From Acidobacteriota bacterium (GTDB taxonomy: Bacteria > Acidobacteriota > Terriglobia > UBA7540): a stretch of 62,164 nucleotides of DNA. The stretch lies in NCBI GenBank assembly GCA_003225365.1, contig QHZN01000075.1, positions 1 to 62,164 on the forward strand, in the 5' to 3' direction. Below, in pieces: positions 8,406 to 20,759 of this stretch (its first letter is position 1; each line of letters starts with the position of its first letter). The notes beneath the pieces are model-generated. The model made no database searches, had not been told where the DNA came from, and saw nothing but the letters and a program-made list of their open reading frames with translations. A program made the translations under genes and the position numbers.

Positions 8406-8893
8406 GTGATGAGTTACGCTCAAACGCGAGTGCGCCGTCGATCCAAACAAAAACTGTGAACCGGACGCAGCCCCTGAGAATTCGGGAGAGATCATTTGGT
8501 TACGCGCTGCGCGCCATTAAGCTTTATCGATACTTGCTGAAACAGCGTGACGGAGTTGGATGGATTCTGGGCAAGCAATACCTCCGCGCCGCATGCTCTA
8601 TCGGCGCGAATGTCGAGGAGGCTCAAGCTGGTGAAAGCCGTGCCGACTTCATCCACAAGCTCGGTATCGCGCAAAAAGAAGCGCGCGAGTGCCGCTATTG
8701 GCTCCGCCTGCTTGCCGAATCAGAAACAGTGCCGAGTGGCAGGCTCGGACCCTTGATTCAGGCAACCGAAGAGATAATTCGCATACTGTCTTCTATCATT
8801 TTGACCACCAAACGAAGACGAGCAGGCGACGGCGCCGAAAACGCGGCCTCTGGAGCTGATCGTTCAAAACTCAGAACTCAGAACTCATAACTT
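8397..8893. repeat. Terminal inverted repeats bracketing the S23-type gene
   Basis: AAGTTATGAGT (8397-8407) and its perfect complement ACTCATAACTT (8883-8893) enclose the four-helix-bundle gene almost exactly. The left copy contains the start codon and the right copy the stop. Each arm continues into short word repeats (aaagtt/gatgagtt on the left, aactcag twice on the right). Confidence 0.6.
8402..8890 (+). CDS. Four-helix-bundle protein (S23/23S rRNA IVS-type)
   Basis: The 162-aa protein matches the TIGR02436-like family: RIRERSFGYALRAIKLYRYL, then QYLRAACSIGANVEEAQAGESRADFIHKLGIAQKEARECRYW in overlapping pieces, a helical bundle expected to form a pentamer like Avd. Family members occur in 23S rRNA intervening sequences and as free-standing genes of unclear role; nucleic-acid binding is suspected. 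The ATG overlaps the recX stop (ATGA). There is no independent Shine-Dalgarno, and the last residues (SKLRTQNS) come from the flanking repeat. No intervening-sequence or diversity-generating retroelement partner is present. Confidence 0.85.
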   Translation: MSDELRSNASAPSIQTKTVNRTQPLRIRERSFGYALRAIKLYRYLLKQRDGVGWILGKQYLRAACSIGANVEEAQAGESRADFIHKLGIAQKEARECRYWLRLLAESETVPSGRLGPLIQATEEIIRILSSIILTTKRRRAGDGAENAASGADRSKLRTQNS

Positions 8894-8897
8894 CCCC

Positions 8898-11801
<2,904 letters not shown>

Positions 11802-12207
11802 AACCGAATTAGAGCGGAGTGCGGCGCCGAAAAGCAGATTCCTCGCTGGCGCTCGGAATGACGGCCACTGGGAGGAGCTGTAAAGAATCAAATGGGGCGG
11901 AAGACCCGGACAAAAAGTAGCGAAAGTTCTTTAGAATCAACAGGTGCGGTCTCCTGGTGGGCTGGATAATCTCGAATGGATTGGCTCGAATGCTGCTAAT
12001 CGCCATGGTTCGCGCAGTCGATTTCTCTGCCCGAACCTTCTTGGCTCGGCCAGGCCGCGGAATTATGCTTCGGGCGAGAGAATGGTGTTATAATCTAGCC
12101 AGCTAGCGGGGACGCGCCAGGACGCACTGCGCGTGCGCTTGAGTGGCCGGGCAGCGAGCGGGGATTTTGGCAAACCCGCTTTGAATGACTAATACATTCG
12201 GAAACCA
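11802..12207. other. Intergenic region alaS to lytic transglycosylase
   Basis: No gene is seen in these 406 bases. A degenerate repeat fragment (cctcgctggcgctcggaatgac) lies at 11840-11865. A TATAAT is at 12089-12094 without a good -35. The stretch 12,100-12,170 is GC-rich with short complementary words and would form a structured leader, but it matches no riboswitch that I can recognise. Confidence 0.4.
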
Positions 12208-12918
12208 ATGAGCGCTCTGTCCAAGATTTATCGGCTGGCGACATCCTGCGCAGTCATAGGGGTTTGTGCGTTAAGCCCTGCCGCGGCGCGCGCCGACCAG
12301 ATTATTGCAATCAAGGACGCGCGCGGCCACAAGGTTTACGTCAACACCGGAGACCCACCTCCCGGTTTCAAGCGCGATCGAGCCTCACGCTCCGAGGTCT
12401 CCATGGACCCTTCGGCCGAGATCCAGTCGCTTGTCGAGGACACCAGCCAGCGTCATCGAGTGGACCCACAGCTCATTCACGCCATCATTCAAGTGGAGTC
12501 GGCCTACAACCCGAACGCCGTGTCGTCGAAGGGGGCGATGGGCCTGATGCAATTGATTCCCGCCACCGCCGATCGCTTCGGAGTGAGCAACCCGTTCAAC
12601 GCCAAACAGAACATCGAAGGCGGCGTCACTTACTTGAAATACTTGCTCAACCATTTCGGTGGCGACCTGGACCTGTCGCTCGCCGCCTACAACTCGGGTG
12701 AGCACCGCGTCGAGCGATCGAACGGTGTGCCGAGAATCTCGGAAACTCAGAAGTACGTCAAGAAGGTTGAGGACTTGTACCAGCCCGCCGCGGTGGGCGG
12801 GCCCAAGTCGCCGCGCACGATGGCGGCGAAGGGCGCCAAGACGCCACCCAAGGCGGCCATTTACCGTACTGTGGACTCGCGCGGAGTGGTCCATTTTACG
12901 AATGGGGACGAGTTGTAG
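12208..12918 (+). CDS. Periplasmic lytic transglycosylase (SLT domain)
   Basis: Cleaves peptidoglycan glycan strands to 1,6-anhydro products in the periplasm. The 236-aa protein has a signal peptide (residues 1-29, ending ARADQ), a short DUF4124-like segment, then the SLT fold at about 85-190: catalytic Glu in IIQVESAYNPNAVS, SKGAMGLMQLIPATA, and AAYNSGEHRV. The C-terminus repeats a DUF4124-like motif (YRTVDSRGVVHFTNG). It is 31 bases from the frame of the amidase gene, so both may be one wall-remodelling unit. Confidence 0.9.
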   Translation: MSALSKIYRLATSCAVIGVCALSPAAARADQIIAIKDARGHKVYVNTGDPPPGFKRDRASRSEVSMDPSAEIQSLVEDTSQRHRVDPQLIHAIIQVESAYNPNAVSSKGAMGLMQLIPATADRFGVSNPFNAKQNIEGGVTYLKYLLNHFGGDLDLSLAAYNSGEHRVERSNGVPRISETQKYVKKVEDLYQPAAVGGPKSPRTMAAKGAKTPPKAAIYRTVDSRGVVHFTNGDEL

Positions 12919-12926
12919 TCGGAACG

Positions 12927-12948
12927 CCGTCCCGCATCAGCGGGACGG
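12927..12948. terminator. GC-rich stem-loop after the lytic transglycosylase
   Basis: CCGTCCCGC-atca-GCGGGACGG gives a 9-bp perfect stem with a four-base loop, 9 bases after the stop codon. No T-run follows, so it may pause or process RNA rather than terminate it. Confidence 0.45.
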
Positions 12949-13041
12949 ATGAAGTCGAGCCCTCGGCAGGGCCAGGCCGGGGGCTGTGAACGCGACCGAA
13001 AAGGCTCTCCGCTTGGGGGGACGGGGGGCGAACGGCGAACG

Positions 13042-14973
13042 TTGAAGAATCATTGGAACCAGCGCGCCCTCATTCTCGCAAGCCTCCTCGCATTCCCGTC
13101 CATCGTTGTCTCCTCCCCGGCAGCCTCGAAGCGCGCACGCGCCTTGTATGATCGCGCCGCGAAAGAGCGGGAACAGCTCGCCGCCACGCCCGAAAGCGAG
13201 CGCACACGGGCCGGCTACGAAAAAGTCATACTGGATTTCCGCACGGTATACCGCCTGGACCCCACCTTAGGAAGAACCCCGCTCGCGCTTCGCAACGTTG
13301 CGGAGCTTTATCGCGAGATGGGGCGCCGCTTCGCCGACTCGGGATATTTTCAAACCTCCATCGGGGCCTACGAGTTTATGATGGACCATTACCCCGCGAG
13401 CCCGCTCGCGGCGGACGCCCTGCTCACTATCGGGGACGTGTACTTTGCGGACCTCCACAACACCGCGAGAGCGCGAAAGGCTTACGAAACCTTCCTTAAA
13501 AAACACCCCAGGTCCGAAAAAGCGGTTTACGCTCGCGATCAATTGAAGATGGTCGAAGCCACCGCCGCATCAGACGCGCAGATGCGCGGATTGAAGGAAT
13601 CAGCGGAGACCTCGAGCCCTGTGCCCACGCCCGGCGCCCGGCTGACGACCGAAGAGACAAGGCCAGGCCAGCCGGCCCGTGTGATTTCAGTCCGCCGCTG
13701 GGTGGGGCCGAATTACACGCGCATTGTGATCAACATTGACGGCGAAGTCCAATTCGACGCGCGCCGGCTGGTTTCGCCGGACCGCCTGGTCTTCGACTTG
13801 GCGAACGCGCGGCCGGACGTGTCACTGGTGGGCAACCCCCTGTCCGTCGAGGACGGCTTCCTCAAGCAAGTTCGCGTGGCGCTCTACCGGCCGAACGTCA
13901 CGCGCGTAGTGCTGGATGTCGAGCGCATCCAAGACTTTTCCGTCTTTTCCCTTCCCAACCCCTTCCGGCTGGTCATTGACGTCCACGGCCCGCCGCGCGA
14001 GGCGCCGCGGACCGAAAGAGCGGCGGGCGCTCCGGCCACGCCCGCAGCCACAAAGGGCACCAAGCCCCAGACCGGCAAGCTCGCCGCGACGGCGAAGACT
14101 CTGCAGACCGCGCCACTGACCATTCGTCCGGAGCCGGTCCGTCCTTCCACTCCGACCGAGTCCGGCTCGCGCACGCTGACGCGGGCCCTCGGTCTGAAGA
14201 TCGGTCGTATCGTCATTGATCCGGGTCACGGCGGGCACGACACCGGCACTCTGGGCCCAACGGGGGTGATGGAAAAAGACGTTGTCCTCGACGTCGCCCT
14301 GCGCCTGGCCAGACTTATCGAGCGGGAGACGGGTAACGAAGTTATTTTGACTCGCAAAGACGATACCTTCATCCCGCTGGAAGAACGCACCGCCATCGCC
14401 AACCAGAAGGGCGCGGACCTGTTCATCTCCATTCACGCCAACGCCAGCAGCGACAACAGCGCGCGGGGCCTTGAAACCTATTACCTGAATTTCACTTCCG
14501 ACCCGGGAGCACTGGAAGTGGCGGCGCGCGAAAACGCCACATCGCAGGAATCCGTTCACGAGCTCCAGGACCTGGTGAAAAAGATCGTGCTGACGGAAAA
14601 AATCCAGGAGTCGCACGATTTCGCATCCAAGGTTGAAACTGAAATGCACGCCGGCCTGGCGCGGAACGGCGTGCGGGTGCGCGACCGCGGCGTGAAGAAA
14701 GCGCCGTTCGTCGTCCTCATCGGCGCCAACATGCCTTCTGTCCTTTCCGAGATTTCCTTCTTGACGAATCCCTCCGACGAGCGCCTGCTCAAGAAAGCCG
14801 AATATCGGCAGAAGATAGCCGAAGCGCTTTTGCGCGGAATCTTCCTGTACGCAAACAACCTGGGCGGCGTCAAAGTGGCGGAGCAATCGCGCACCCAAGG
14901 CAAGGCCGCGCCGCTCGACCCCGTCTCCCCTTCCCCCGACAGGCTTACTGGGGCAATCCCTCGAGATTTCTGA
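13042..14973 (+). CDS. N-acetylmuramoyl-L-alanine amidase with TPR and AMIN domains
   Basis: Zinc amidase that cuts the stem peptide from MurNAc; AmiC-type enzymes split the septum. From a TTG at 13042 the protein has a signal peptide (NHWNQRALILASLLAFPS), TPR-like repeats to about residue 170, an AMIN domain (YTRIVINIDGEVQFDARRL), a proline-rich linker, and an Amidase_3 domain with IDPGHGGHDTG (Zn His), EKDVVLDVALRLA, SIHANAS and a C-terminal VLSEISFLTN. The frame runs upstream to ATG 12949, but that part is hairpin/repeat sequence and would hide the signal peptide, so TTG is preferred. Confidence 0.85.
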   Translation: MKNHWNQRALILASLLAFPSIVVSSPAASKRARALYDRAAKEREQLAATPESERTRAGYEKVILDFRTVYRLDPTLGRTPLALRNVAELYREMGRRFADSGYFQTSIGAYEFMMDHYPASPLAADALLTIGDVYFADLHNTARARKAYETFLKKHPRSEKAVYARDQLKMVEATAASDAQMRGLKESAETSSPVPTPGARLTTEETRPGQPARVISVRRWVGPNYTRIVINIDGEVQFDARRLVSPDRLVFDLANARPDVSLVGNPLSVEDGFLKQVRVALYRPNVTRVVLDVERIQDFSVFSLPNPFRLVIDVHGPPREAPRTERAAGAPATPAATKGTKPQTGKLAATAKTLQTAPLTIRPEPVRPSTPTESGSRTLTRALGLKIGRIVIDPGHGGHDTGTLGPTGVMEKDVVLDVALRLARLIERETGNEVILTRKDDTFIPLEERTAIANQKGADLFISIHANASSDNSARGLETYYLNFTSDPGALEVAARENATSQESVHELQDLVKKIVLTEKIQESHDFASKVETEMHAGLARNGVRVRDRGVKKAPFVVLIGANMPSVLSEISFLTNPSDERLLKKAEYRQKIAEALLRGIFLYANNLGGVKVAEQSRTQGKAAPLDPVSPSPDRLTGAIPRDF

Positions 14974-14985
14974 TATCCTCGGAAT

Positions 14986-16077
14986 ATGCGCAGCCGGTTC
15001 CTACTTATCGCAGGTCTGGGCATTACGGCTTGGCTTTTCGCGGCTGCCCCCGCGAGCCCGGCGAAAAACGCGGTCGTCGAGCTTCTATCGCCGGGCTGGC
15101 AGGCGGGGAAAATGGAGCGGCTGCCGGTCGACGCCGTGCGCCGCTGGGGAGGCGACCCGGCCATAGAGCGCGAATACGGCGTCCGTTTTCTCGAGTATCA
15201 GATTTTTTCGCAGGCTGATGAAATTGCCGAGGTAGTGGCCGAACGCGCCACCGACGCCACCGCCGCCTACGGGCTTTTCAGTTACTATCGTTCGGGGGAC
15301 ATGAAGCCCGAAGCCGGGATGCATTACGCCGCCAGTGGGCCAGAGGGTGGGGTATTATTTCGCGGCCAGCTTTTTATTCGCGCCGTCCTGCCGCGGTCTC
15401 CGGCCGCTACGATTCCTCCCAGCAGATTACGAGCATTGCTCGCGGCACTGGGAGCGGAGTCTCCGCTGACGGAAGACATGAATGCACTGCCGACACCCTT
15501 GCCTCCGGCCGATTTGGTGCCGGGCTCCGAAAAATACCTGGTCGGGGAAGAAGGTGTTCGCCGGATTCTCCCTTCGATCCCTCCCGACCTCTTCGGCTTT
15601 AATTTGGGAGCGGAGGTACAAACGGGTGACTACGCGGCGGGGCAATCGCACTCGAGGGTTGTGGTGATCTCTTATCCCACGCCCCAGATTGCTCACTCCC
15701 AATACGTCCAGATGCAAAAACGGCTTGACCTCAATCAGCTCGGCTCGACCATGGAGGTCTTGGGAAAACAAGAAGGGTCATTCGTGGTTCTGGTTCTCTA
15801 CTCCGGCTCCCCTGCCGCTGCGTCACGTTGGATGGACTTATTTAACCGGCGCATCGGATTGAGCTGGGACCGGCCCTACCCGGGTGATAAGTCGCCGCTG
15901 TTTCAAATGCTGAACTTCATCGTGCTGAATCTCATCTTTGTCTTTTATCTGTGCGGTTGGTCGGTTTTTGGGGGCATCATTTTTTTCCTGTCCAAGCAGG
16001 CGGCGCGCAAATGGTTCCCGCAAACCGACTTCGGCCAACCCGACGACGCGAGGTTCATCACCCTCAAGCTGAGCTGA
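14986..16077 (+). CDS. DUF6599-like exported membrane-anchored protein
   Basis: 363 aa with a signal peptide (residues 1-25) and a C-terminal membrane helix at about 310-338 (FIVLNLIFVFYLCGWSVFGG). The middle has two related halves (EIAEVVAERATDATAAYGLFSYYRSGD and YPTPQIAHSQYVQMQKRL) resembling the DUF6599 proteins common in Acidobacteriota. The role is unknown. It starts 12 bases after the amidase and may belong to the same unit. Confidence 0.7.
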   Translation: MRSRFLLIAGLGITAWLFAAAPASPAKNAVVELLSPGWQAGKMERLPVDAVRRWGGDPAIEREYGVRFLEYQIFSQADEIAEVVAERATDATAAYGLFSYYRSGDMKPEAGMHYAASGPEGGVLFRGQLFIRAVLPRSPAATIPPSRLRALLAALGAESPLTEDMNALPTPLPPADLVPGSEKYLVGEEGVRRILPSIPPDLFGFNLGAEVQTGDYAAGQSHSRVVVISYPTPQIAHSQYVQMQKRLDLNQLGSTMEVLGKQEGSFVVLVLYSGSPAAASRWMDLFNRRIGLSWDRPYPGDKSPLFQMLNFIVLNLIFVFYLCGWSVFGGIIFFLSKQAARKWFPQTDFGQPDDARFITLKLS

Positions 16078-16310
16078 GACTAAGCCTCAATTCATCAGAC
16101 ATTTGGCCCCCAGAAGGAAATCTTTTGAACCATTCCGAGGGCTCCGCCAGAATTCTCGAAACCCCCGGTTCCTCAGCTAACACACTGTAAACAAACGGCT
16201 TATTTAATTCCAAGGAGCTTTAGAATTTTCTTGACAGCCCTAACTCGATTTTCTATGCTCCATGCGGGTTTAGGACGGTAGAGCGCGTCTGCTGTTCTAT
16301 TCTCCTCTCG

Positions 16311-16361
16311 AATGCTCACCCGCAGGTGCGGCAGAAATTTTGCCCTTTGCGGGTGAGCATT
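16311..16361. terminator. Strong nested stem-loop upstream of tRNA-Thr
   Basis: AATGCTCACCCGCA (16311-16324) and TGCGGGTGAGCATT (16348-16361) form a perfect 14-bp stem. The 23-base loop carries a second hairpin GGCA/TGCC. TTTT follows the right arm (16360-16363), so it could terminate rightward transcription; the near-symmetric form could also be a small mobile element. The rest of 16078-16421 holds nothing I can identify. Confidence 0.5.
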
Positions 16362-16421
16362 TTCGTCTGTAGACTAGAGGTTGGGGTACACCGCGCGTCC
16401 CAGGCGCTCGGTGAGGTAAGG

Positions 16422-16497
<76 letters not shown>

Positions 16498-16701
16498 TTT
16501 TCCCACTTTGTCTCCCAGCCTCTTGACGCTCGCTCGAAGACGGTGATACATCGTAGTCGAGTGTGGGGTAGCGGTCTGCTTTCAAGTTAACCTGTCCCCG
16601 CAAGGCAGGCCACAGGTGAATCGGCGAGCAAACTCGCTTGGCAGTTACCCGGAAACGAAGGCGCGCTTCTCCCTAGTCTGTGCGCGCAGAAAGAGGCCAA
16701 A

Positions 16702-19700
16702 ATGCTAACGAAAGATTCCAGTTGGCACGATGACAAGAGGGCCAATCTCGGCTGTTGGCTTGTCTTTGCATCCGCGCTCATATTCTCCCTTCCCCTGTCC
16801 GGCCAGGAAGGCTTGTCCACGATTCGGGGCACGGTAACAGACGCTTCAAGTGCGGTCGTGCCGCAAGCCCAGGTGAGCGTGGAAGAAGTGGGAACCGGCA
16901 TTAAAGCAAGAACGGTCAATACCGACGGCCAGGGCAATTATGAGATTCCAGCGCTCAAGGAGGGCTCCTATACGTTGCAAGTGCAAATGCCTGGGTTCGC
17001 GACTTATGTCGAGAGCGACATCCACTTGGCCAGCAATCAGACCAAGCGCGTGGATGTTGTCCTCCAGGTGGGTGCCACCAACACCCTGGTGAAGGTAAGC
17101 GGGGCGGCCACGGCCATTGACACCGAAGGCGGGAAGATTGGCGCAGAGTTCAGCGGAGCCCAATACCAGCTCGCGCCCCTGCCCGCCAATTCCTATTCTT
17201 CTCCGCTCCCGGTATTGGCTACCATGCCCCAAATTCAGACTGAAGGTGGAAATGAATTCGGTGTGACCATGGCCGGCCAGGGCGCGGCCGAAATCCATAT
17301 GGGCATGGACGGCGTTAAAGAGGAGAACCTCAACACCCAAACGGTGAACATGGAAGACGTAGAGGAGGTCAAAGTCAATGCGGTGAACAACAGCGCCGAG
17401 TACGCCCGCGTCGGCTACTACAATACCATCACCAAGCGTGGGACCAATCAGTACCACGGGGAAGCTTCTTACTACCACCGCAACTCCGCCTTGGGGGCGG
17501 CGGGATTCTTCGAGACCACGAAACCGTTGGTGCTTTATCACACGTTCAACTTGAGCGGGTCCGGCCCCATCAGAAAGGACCGCACATTCTTTTACGGCTT
17601 GTGGAACGCCGAACGTGTTCCTGAACATAGCTTCTTCTCTGAATCGGTGCCGACCAGTAACATGCGCAGCGGCGACTTCTCTGATTTGCTCAACCTGCCT
17701 CAACCCATTCAGATTCACAATCCCTACACACTCCAGGCGTTTCAGGGGAACGTGATCAACATCCCGCTCAGCCCGGTAGCCCTCCAAGTCCAACAACTCT
17801 ACTTTCCCGAACCCAACCAGGGGGCACCCGGCGAAGTGGTCAACAACTTCGGCTGGATCTTCCCCTACCCTGGGGACCAATACCACGCCGATGTTCTTAG
17901 CGGGCGTATCGATCACAAACTCTCCGAAAAGAATAATATCTTCGGCCGGTATTCAGGCTACTGGCCGCGGTATGTTCTTAACAACGGGGACTTGCCCACT
18001 CTGAATTGGACAAGGCTCCGTCAGAGCCACTCGTGGGCCGTTGTTGACACCCACATCTTCACCCCTAGCTTGGTCAACACCTTTACGTTCGGGGGGAACC
18101 GGGACAGGCTCGTGGACGGCAGTAAGGTAAATGGCTACTTGCCACCCGATGGGGAGACGGTCGTCCAGGCCATTGGCCTCCAAGGTGTAAATCCCAATAA
18201 TTACTCGGCGATGGGATTTCCGGACATGTTCTTTAACGACCTCACCAGCCTGGTCCAGCAAGCGGGCGGCGTCAAAGGTCGGGCTTCGGAGCTGTTTGAG
18301 AACTGGAGTTACGCCGATTCCGTGACCTGGGCCAAAGGCCGTCATGTCATGAAGTTTGGAGAAGAGCTCCGAGCGTACATGAATTACAACGCCTACATTC
18401 CGGATGGCTCTTTTGGCCAATTCTCTTTTAACGGCAGCTTTACGGGGTACGACTACGCTGACTTCCTGCTGGGACGTGAGCCCTCTCTATCCGAGTAACA
18501 TCGCTGTGGTGGCGGGGCCGGTGATCCCGCACCCGTCCAATCAGAATTTTGTTCCCCGCATTGGCGCCGCCTATCTGATCACGGAGAAAACTGTCCTCCG
18601 AGGAGGGTACGGCATCTTTACTTCGCGTGGGCTGGGAACCTTTTCTCTGGTTCAGGGTCAAGGGCCGTTCGAGCTTGCCGAAAACTACACCAACACCATT
18701 CAAAGTGGGCAGGCGCTGTTTGCCTTTCCTGACCCGTTCCCGGCAAACCTCGGCCTTGTGGAGGTTGCCTCGCAATCTGTGGGCGGTTACCCGCTCGACA
18801 CACGCGACGGCAAAATCCATCAATTCAACGCGACCGTCGAACACCAGCTTAGCGATATGGGCTTCAGGGTGTCGTACGTCGGCTCCCGCAGCCGCGGGCT
18901 GAATGGTTTTTATGAGATCAATAAGCCCCAGCCGAGCACGATTCCTTTCACTCCAGATCGGCGGCCCTATCCACAATTCGTATCGGTCCAAATGTTGCGG
19001 CGGGACCTCTCCGCGAACTATGATTCGCTCACCTTGGAAGGACGCCGGAGGGTGGGACAAGTAAGCTTTGACGGCTTCTGGACCTGGGCCAACAATTTGG
19101 ACAATTATGAAATGCTTGCTAGCGGTTTCGGCACGGAGTACGGGCCTCAGAACGGCTCCTTTGGAGATGAGAACCCCTACGCCCCGCTTCTTTGGAATCA
19201 TGACCGAGTAACCCCGCACCACCGTGTCGTAGTCAATGCCTCCTGGGAAATCCCCGTGGGACGCGGACGCCGTTATCTTGCGAGCGCCCCGCGCGTCGTG
19301 GACAAGGCCGTTGGCGGTTGGACGGCCTATTGGGTGGCGTTCATCCAGACCGGCCAATGGTTCTCCCCCTTCTTCTCCACCACGGACCCGTCCAACACGA
19401 ATTCTTTCGGGGGCCTGCCGGACCGGATTGCCAATGGTAACTTGCCGAACGGTCAGCGCTCGGTCAGCCATTGGTTCGATACGAGCGCTTTTGCGGTCCC
19501 CGGCTGTCCCGCGAGCGACCCTACTTGTCTGGATCCGGCAGCACTTGTCAATGTGGGACGGTTTGGCAATTCCGGGATCAACATCCTGGAAGGGCCGGGG
19601 CTGCACACGGTAAACTTAACTATTCGGAAGCGCTTCCTTTTGACCGAACGCTGGCACTTCGACATCATGGCGCTGTGCGGGAACTTGTTCAATCATCCCA

Positions 19701-19840
19701 ACTTCTCTATCCCCGACTCCTCGACCACGACCATCGATGCCTCCGGCGTCGGCCAGATTAGCGGCCAGCACGACCGCTTCTTTAGCGGGGAAAAGAGCGG
19801 GTCGAGAGTCATCGAGCTGCGGGGCCGTCTGGAGTTCTGA
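16702..19840 (+). pseudogene. Oar-like TonB-dependent receptor, broken by an internal deletion
   Basis: Two frames together encode one receptor. The first (16702-18498) has a signal peptide, a CnaB-like carboxypeptidase-regulatory domain (STIRGTVTDASSAVVPQAQV), and a plug with GMDGVKEENLNTQTV and NAVNNSAEYARVG, then barrel strands to YADFLLGREPSLSE-stop. The second frame resumes at about 18473 with WDVSPLYPSNI and runs through NFVPRIGAAYLITEKTVLRGGYG to the C-terminal strand RVIELRGRLEF. Intact homologues carry roughly 80-100 residues between these blocks, so an out-of-frame deletion of about 270 bases at 18470-18480 is inferred. The natural substrate is unknown. Confidence 0.8.
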
Positions 19841-19921
19841 GATGGGAAGATAAGAACCACGGAACTCGAGCGACCTGAAGTCTGTGCTCGAGCTGAAGCG
19901 AAGCGGACGCTCGGGCCAAAA

Positions 19922-20530
19922 ATGGCTGAGACGAATGCGAGACGGCGCGCCGGCATCGGGTGTCGAGCTCATTCGGGCTGGGCGGTGATGGTAGCCGTGA
20001 GTGGGACGAAGGATGCACCGCAGATCATTGACCGCCGGCGCGTTGAGCTCATTACGTCGGGATTACCGAAGCAGCCATACCACGCCGCCGAGAAACTCGG
20101 CCTAACCGACGCCCAGCGACTGATTCGGGAGTCCGCGAATGCGGCGAGGAATCTTGCCCGCCACGCGCTTCGCGCATTGGTAGATACCTTGGGGCACGAA
20201 GGCTATTCGGTTACCGGCGTGGGAATCGCCCTCAGTTCCGGCCGGACTTTGGGGGCACTCGCCGCGACCCTAGCGTCGCACGCGATGATCCATACGGCGG
20301 AAGGCGAGCTCTTCCGCAATGCTCTTATCGCCGCAAGCGAGCAATGCCAGTTGCCGGTGACGCGGGTGAGGGAGCGGGACCTATTCGCCCACGCCTCGAA
20401 CCAGCTCGGCACGCCGGCTGATAAGCTTCGAGCGTGGCTCGCCGATTTGGGCCGCCCACTCGGTCCCCCTTGGCGGGTGGACGAAAAAATCTCTGCCCTG
20501 CTCGGATGGCTGGTCCTCGCCCAGCCTTGA
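19922..20530 (+). CDS. Conserved-looking protein, possible RNase H-like fold
   Basis: The 202-aa product is not recognised. Its beginning (GIGCRAHSGWAVMVAVSG, then PQIIDRRRVELI) resembles the first strands of an RNase H-like or actin-like fold, and helices rich in Ala follow with GVGIALSSGRTLGALA. No clear catalytic acidic triad is evident. It stands alone between the broken receptor and phoB. Function unknown; the fold is only a suggestion. Confidence 0.6.
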   Translation: MAETNARRRAGIGCRAHSGWAVMVAVSGTKDAPQIIDRRRVELITSGLPKQPYHAAEKLGLTDAQRLIRESANAARNLARHALRALVDTLGHEGYSVTGVGIALSSGRTLGALAATLASHAMIHTAEGELFRNALIAASEQCQLPVTRVRERDLFAHASNQLGTPADKLRAWLADLGRPLGPPWRVDEKISALLGWLVLAQP

Positions 20531-20594
20531 TGACCTTTCCACCCCGGTTTTACCCAAACCGCGCTTGAGCGCGCGTAGCCCTCCCGAAAACTAC

Positions 20595-20715
20595 TGAGGA
20601 CTGTATATTTGAGGTGCGCGATGGGCCGAAGCGCCGGCCTCTGGCCGGCACGAGGAAGGGCGCCGATACATCAGGGCGCTACGTCGGCCGTACTCACTGT
20701 ATTCCGCAGTCCTCA
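20595..20715. repeat. MITE-like element A, 121 bp
   Basis: Terminal inverted repeats TGAGGACTG (20595-20603) and CAGTCCTCA (20707-20715) flank a core with the hairpin GCCGGCC-tct-GGCCGGC. It has no coding capacity. It ends 45 bases before phoB and may supply part of its promoter region. Confidence 0.5.
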
Positions 20716-20747
20716 ATGGAAAGGCGTTGCGGGGATGTTTCATCATA

Positions 20748-20753
20748 TATAAT
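20748..20753 (+). promoter_or_regulatory. TATAAT -10 box implying leaderless phoB mRNA
   Basis: A perfect TATAAT ends 6 bases before the phoB ATG at 20760, the usual distance to a transcription start. No SD exists upstream. The -35 is weak (TTGCGG at 20727 with a 15-base spacer), which suits an activator-dependent promoter. Confidence 0.5.
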
Positions 20754-20759
20754 AACCCC

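Noticed and set aside
12100-12207. Riboswitch before the lytic transglycosylase
   Set aside because: The stretch is structured, but the conserved words of the cyclic di-GMP or other known classes are absent.
18440-19606. Long minus-strand frame opposite the receptor
   Set aside because: A shadow of the receptor's second half; no motif, and the plus strand has clear homology.
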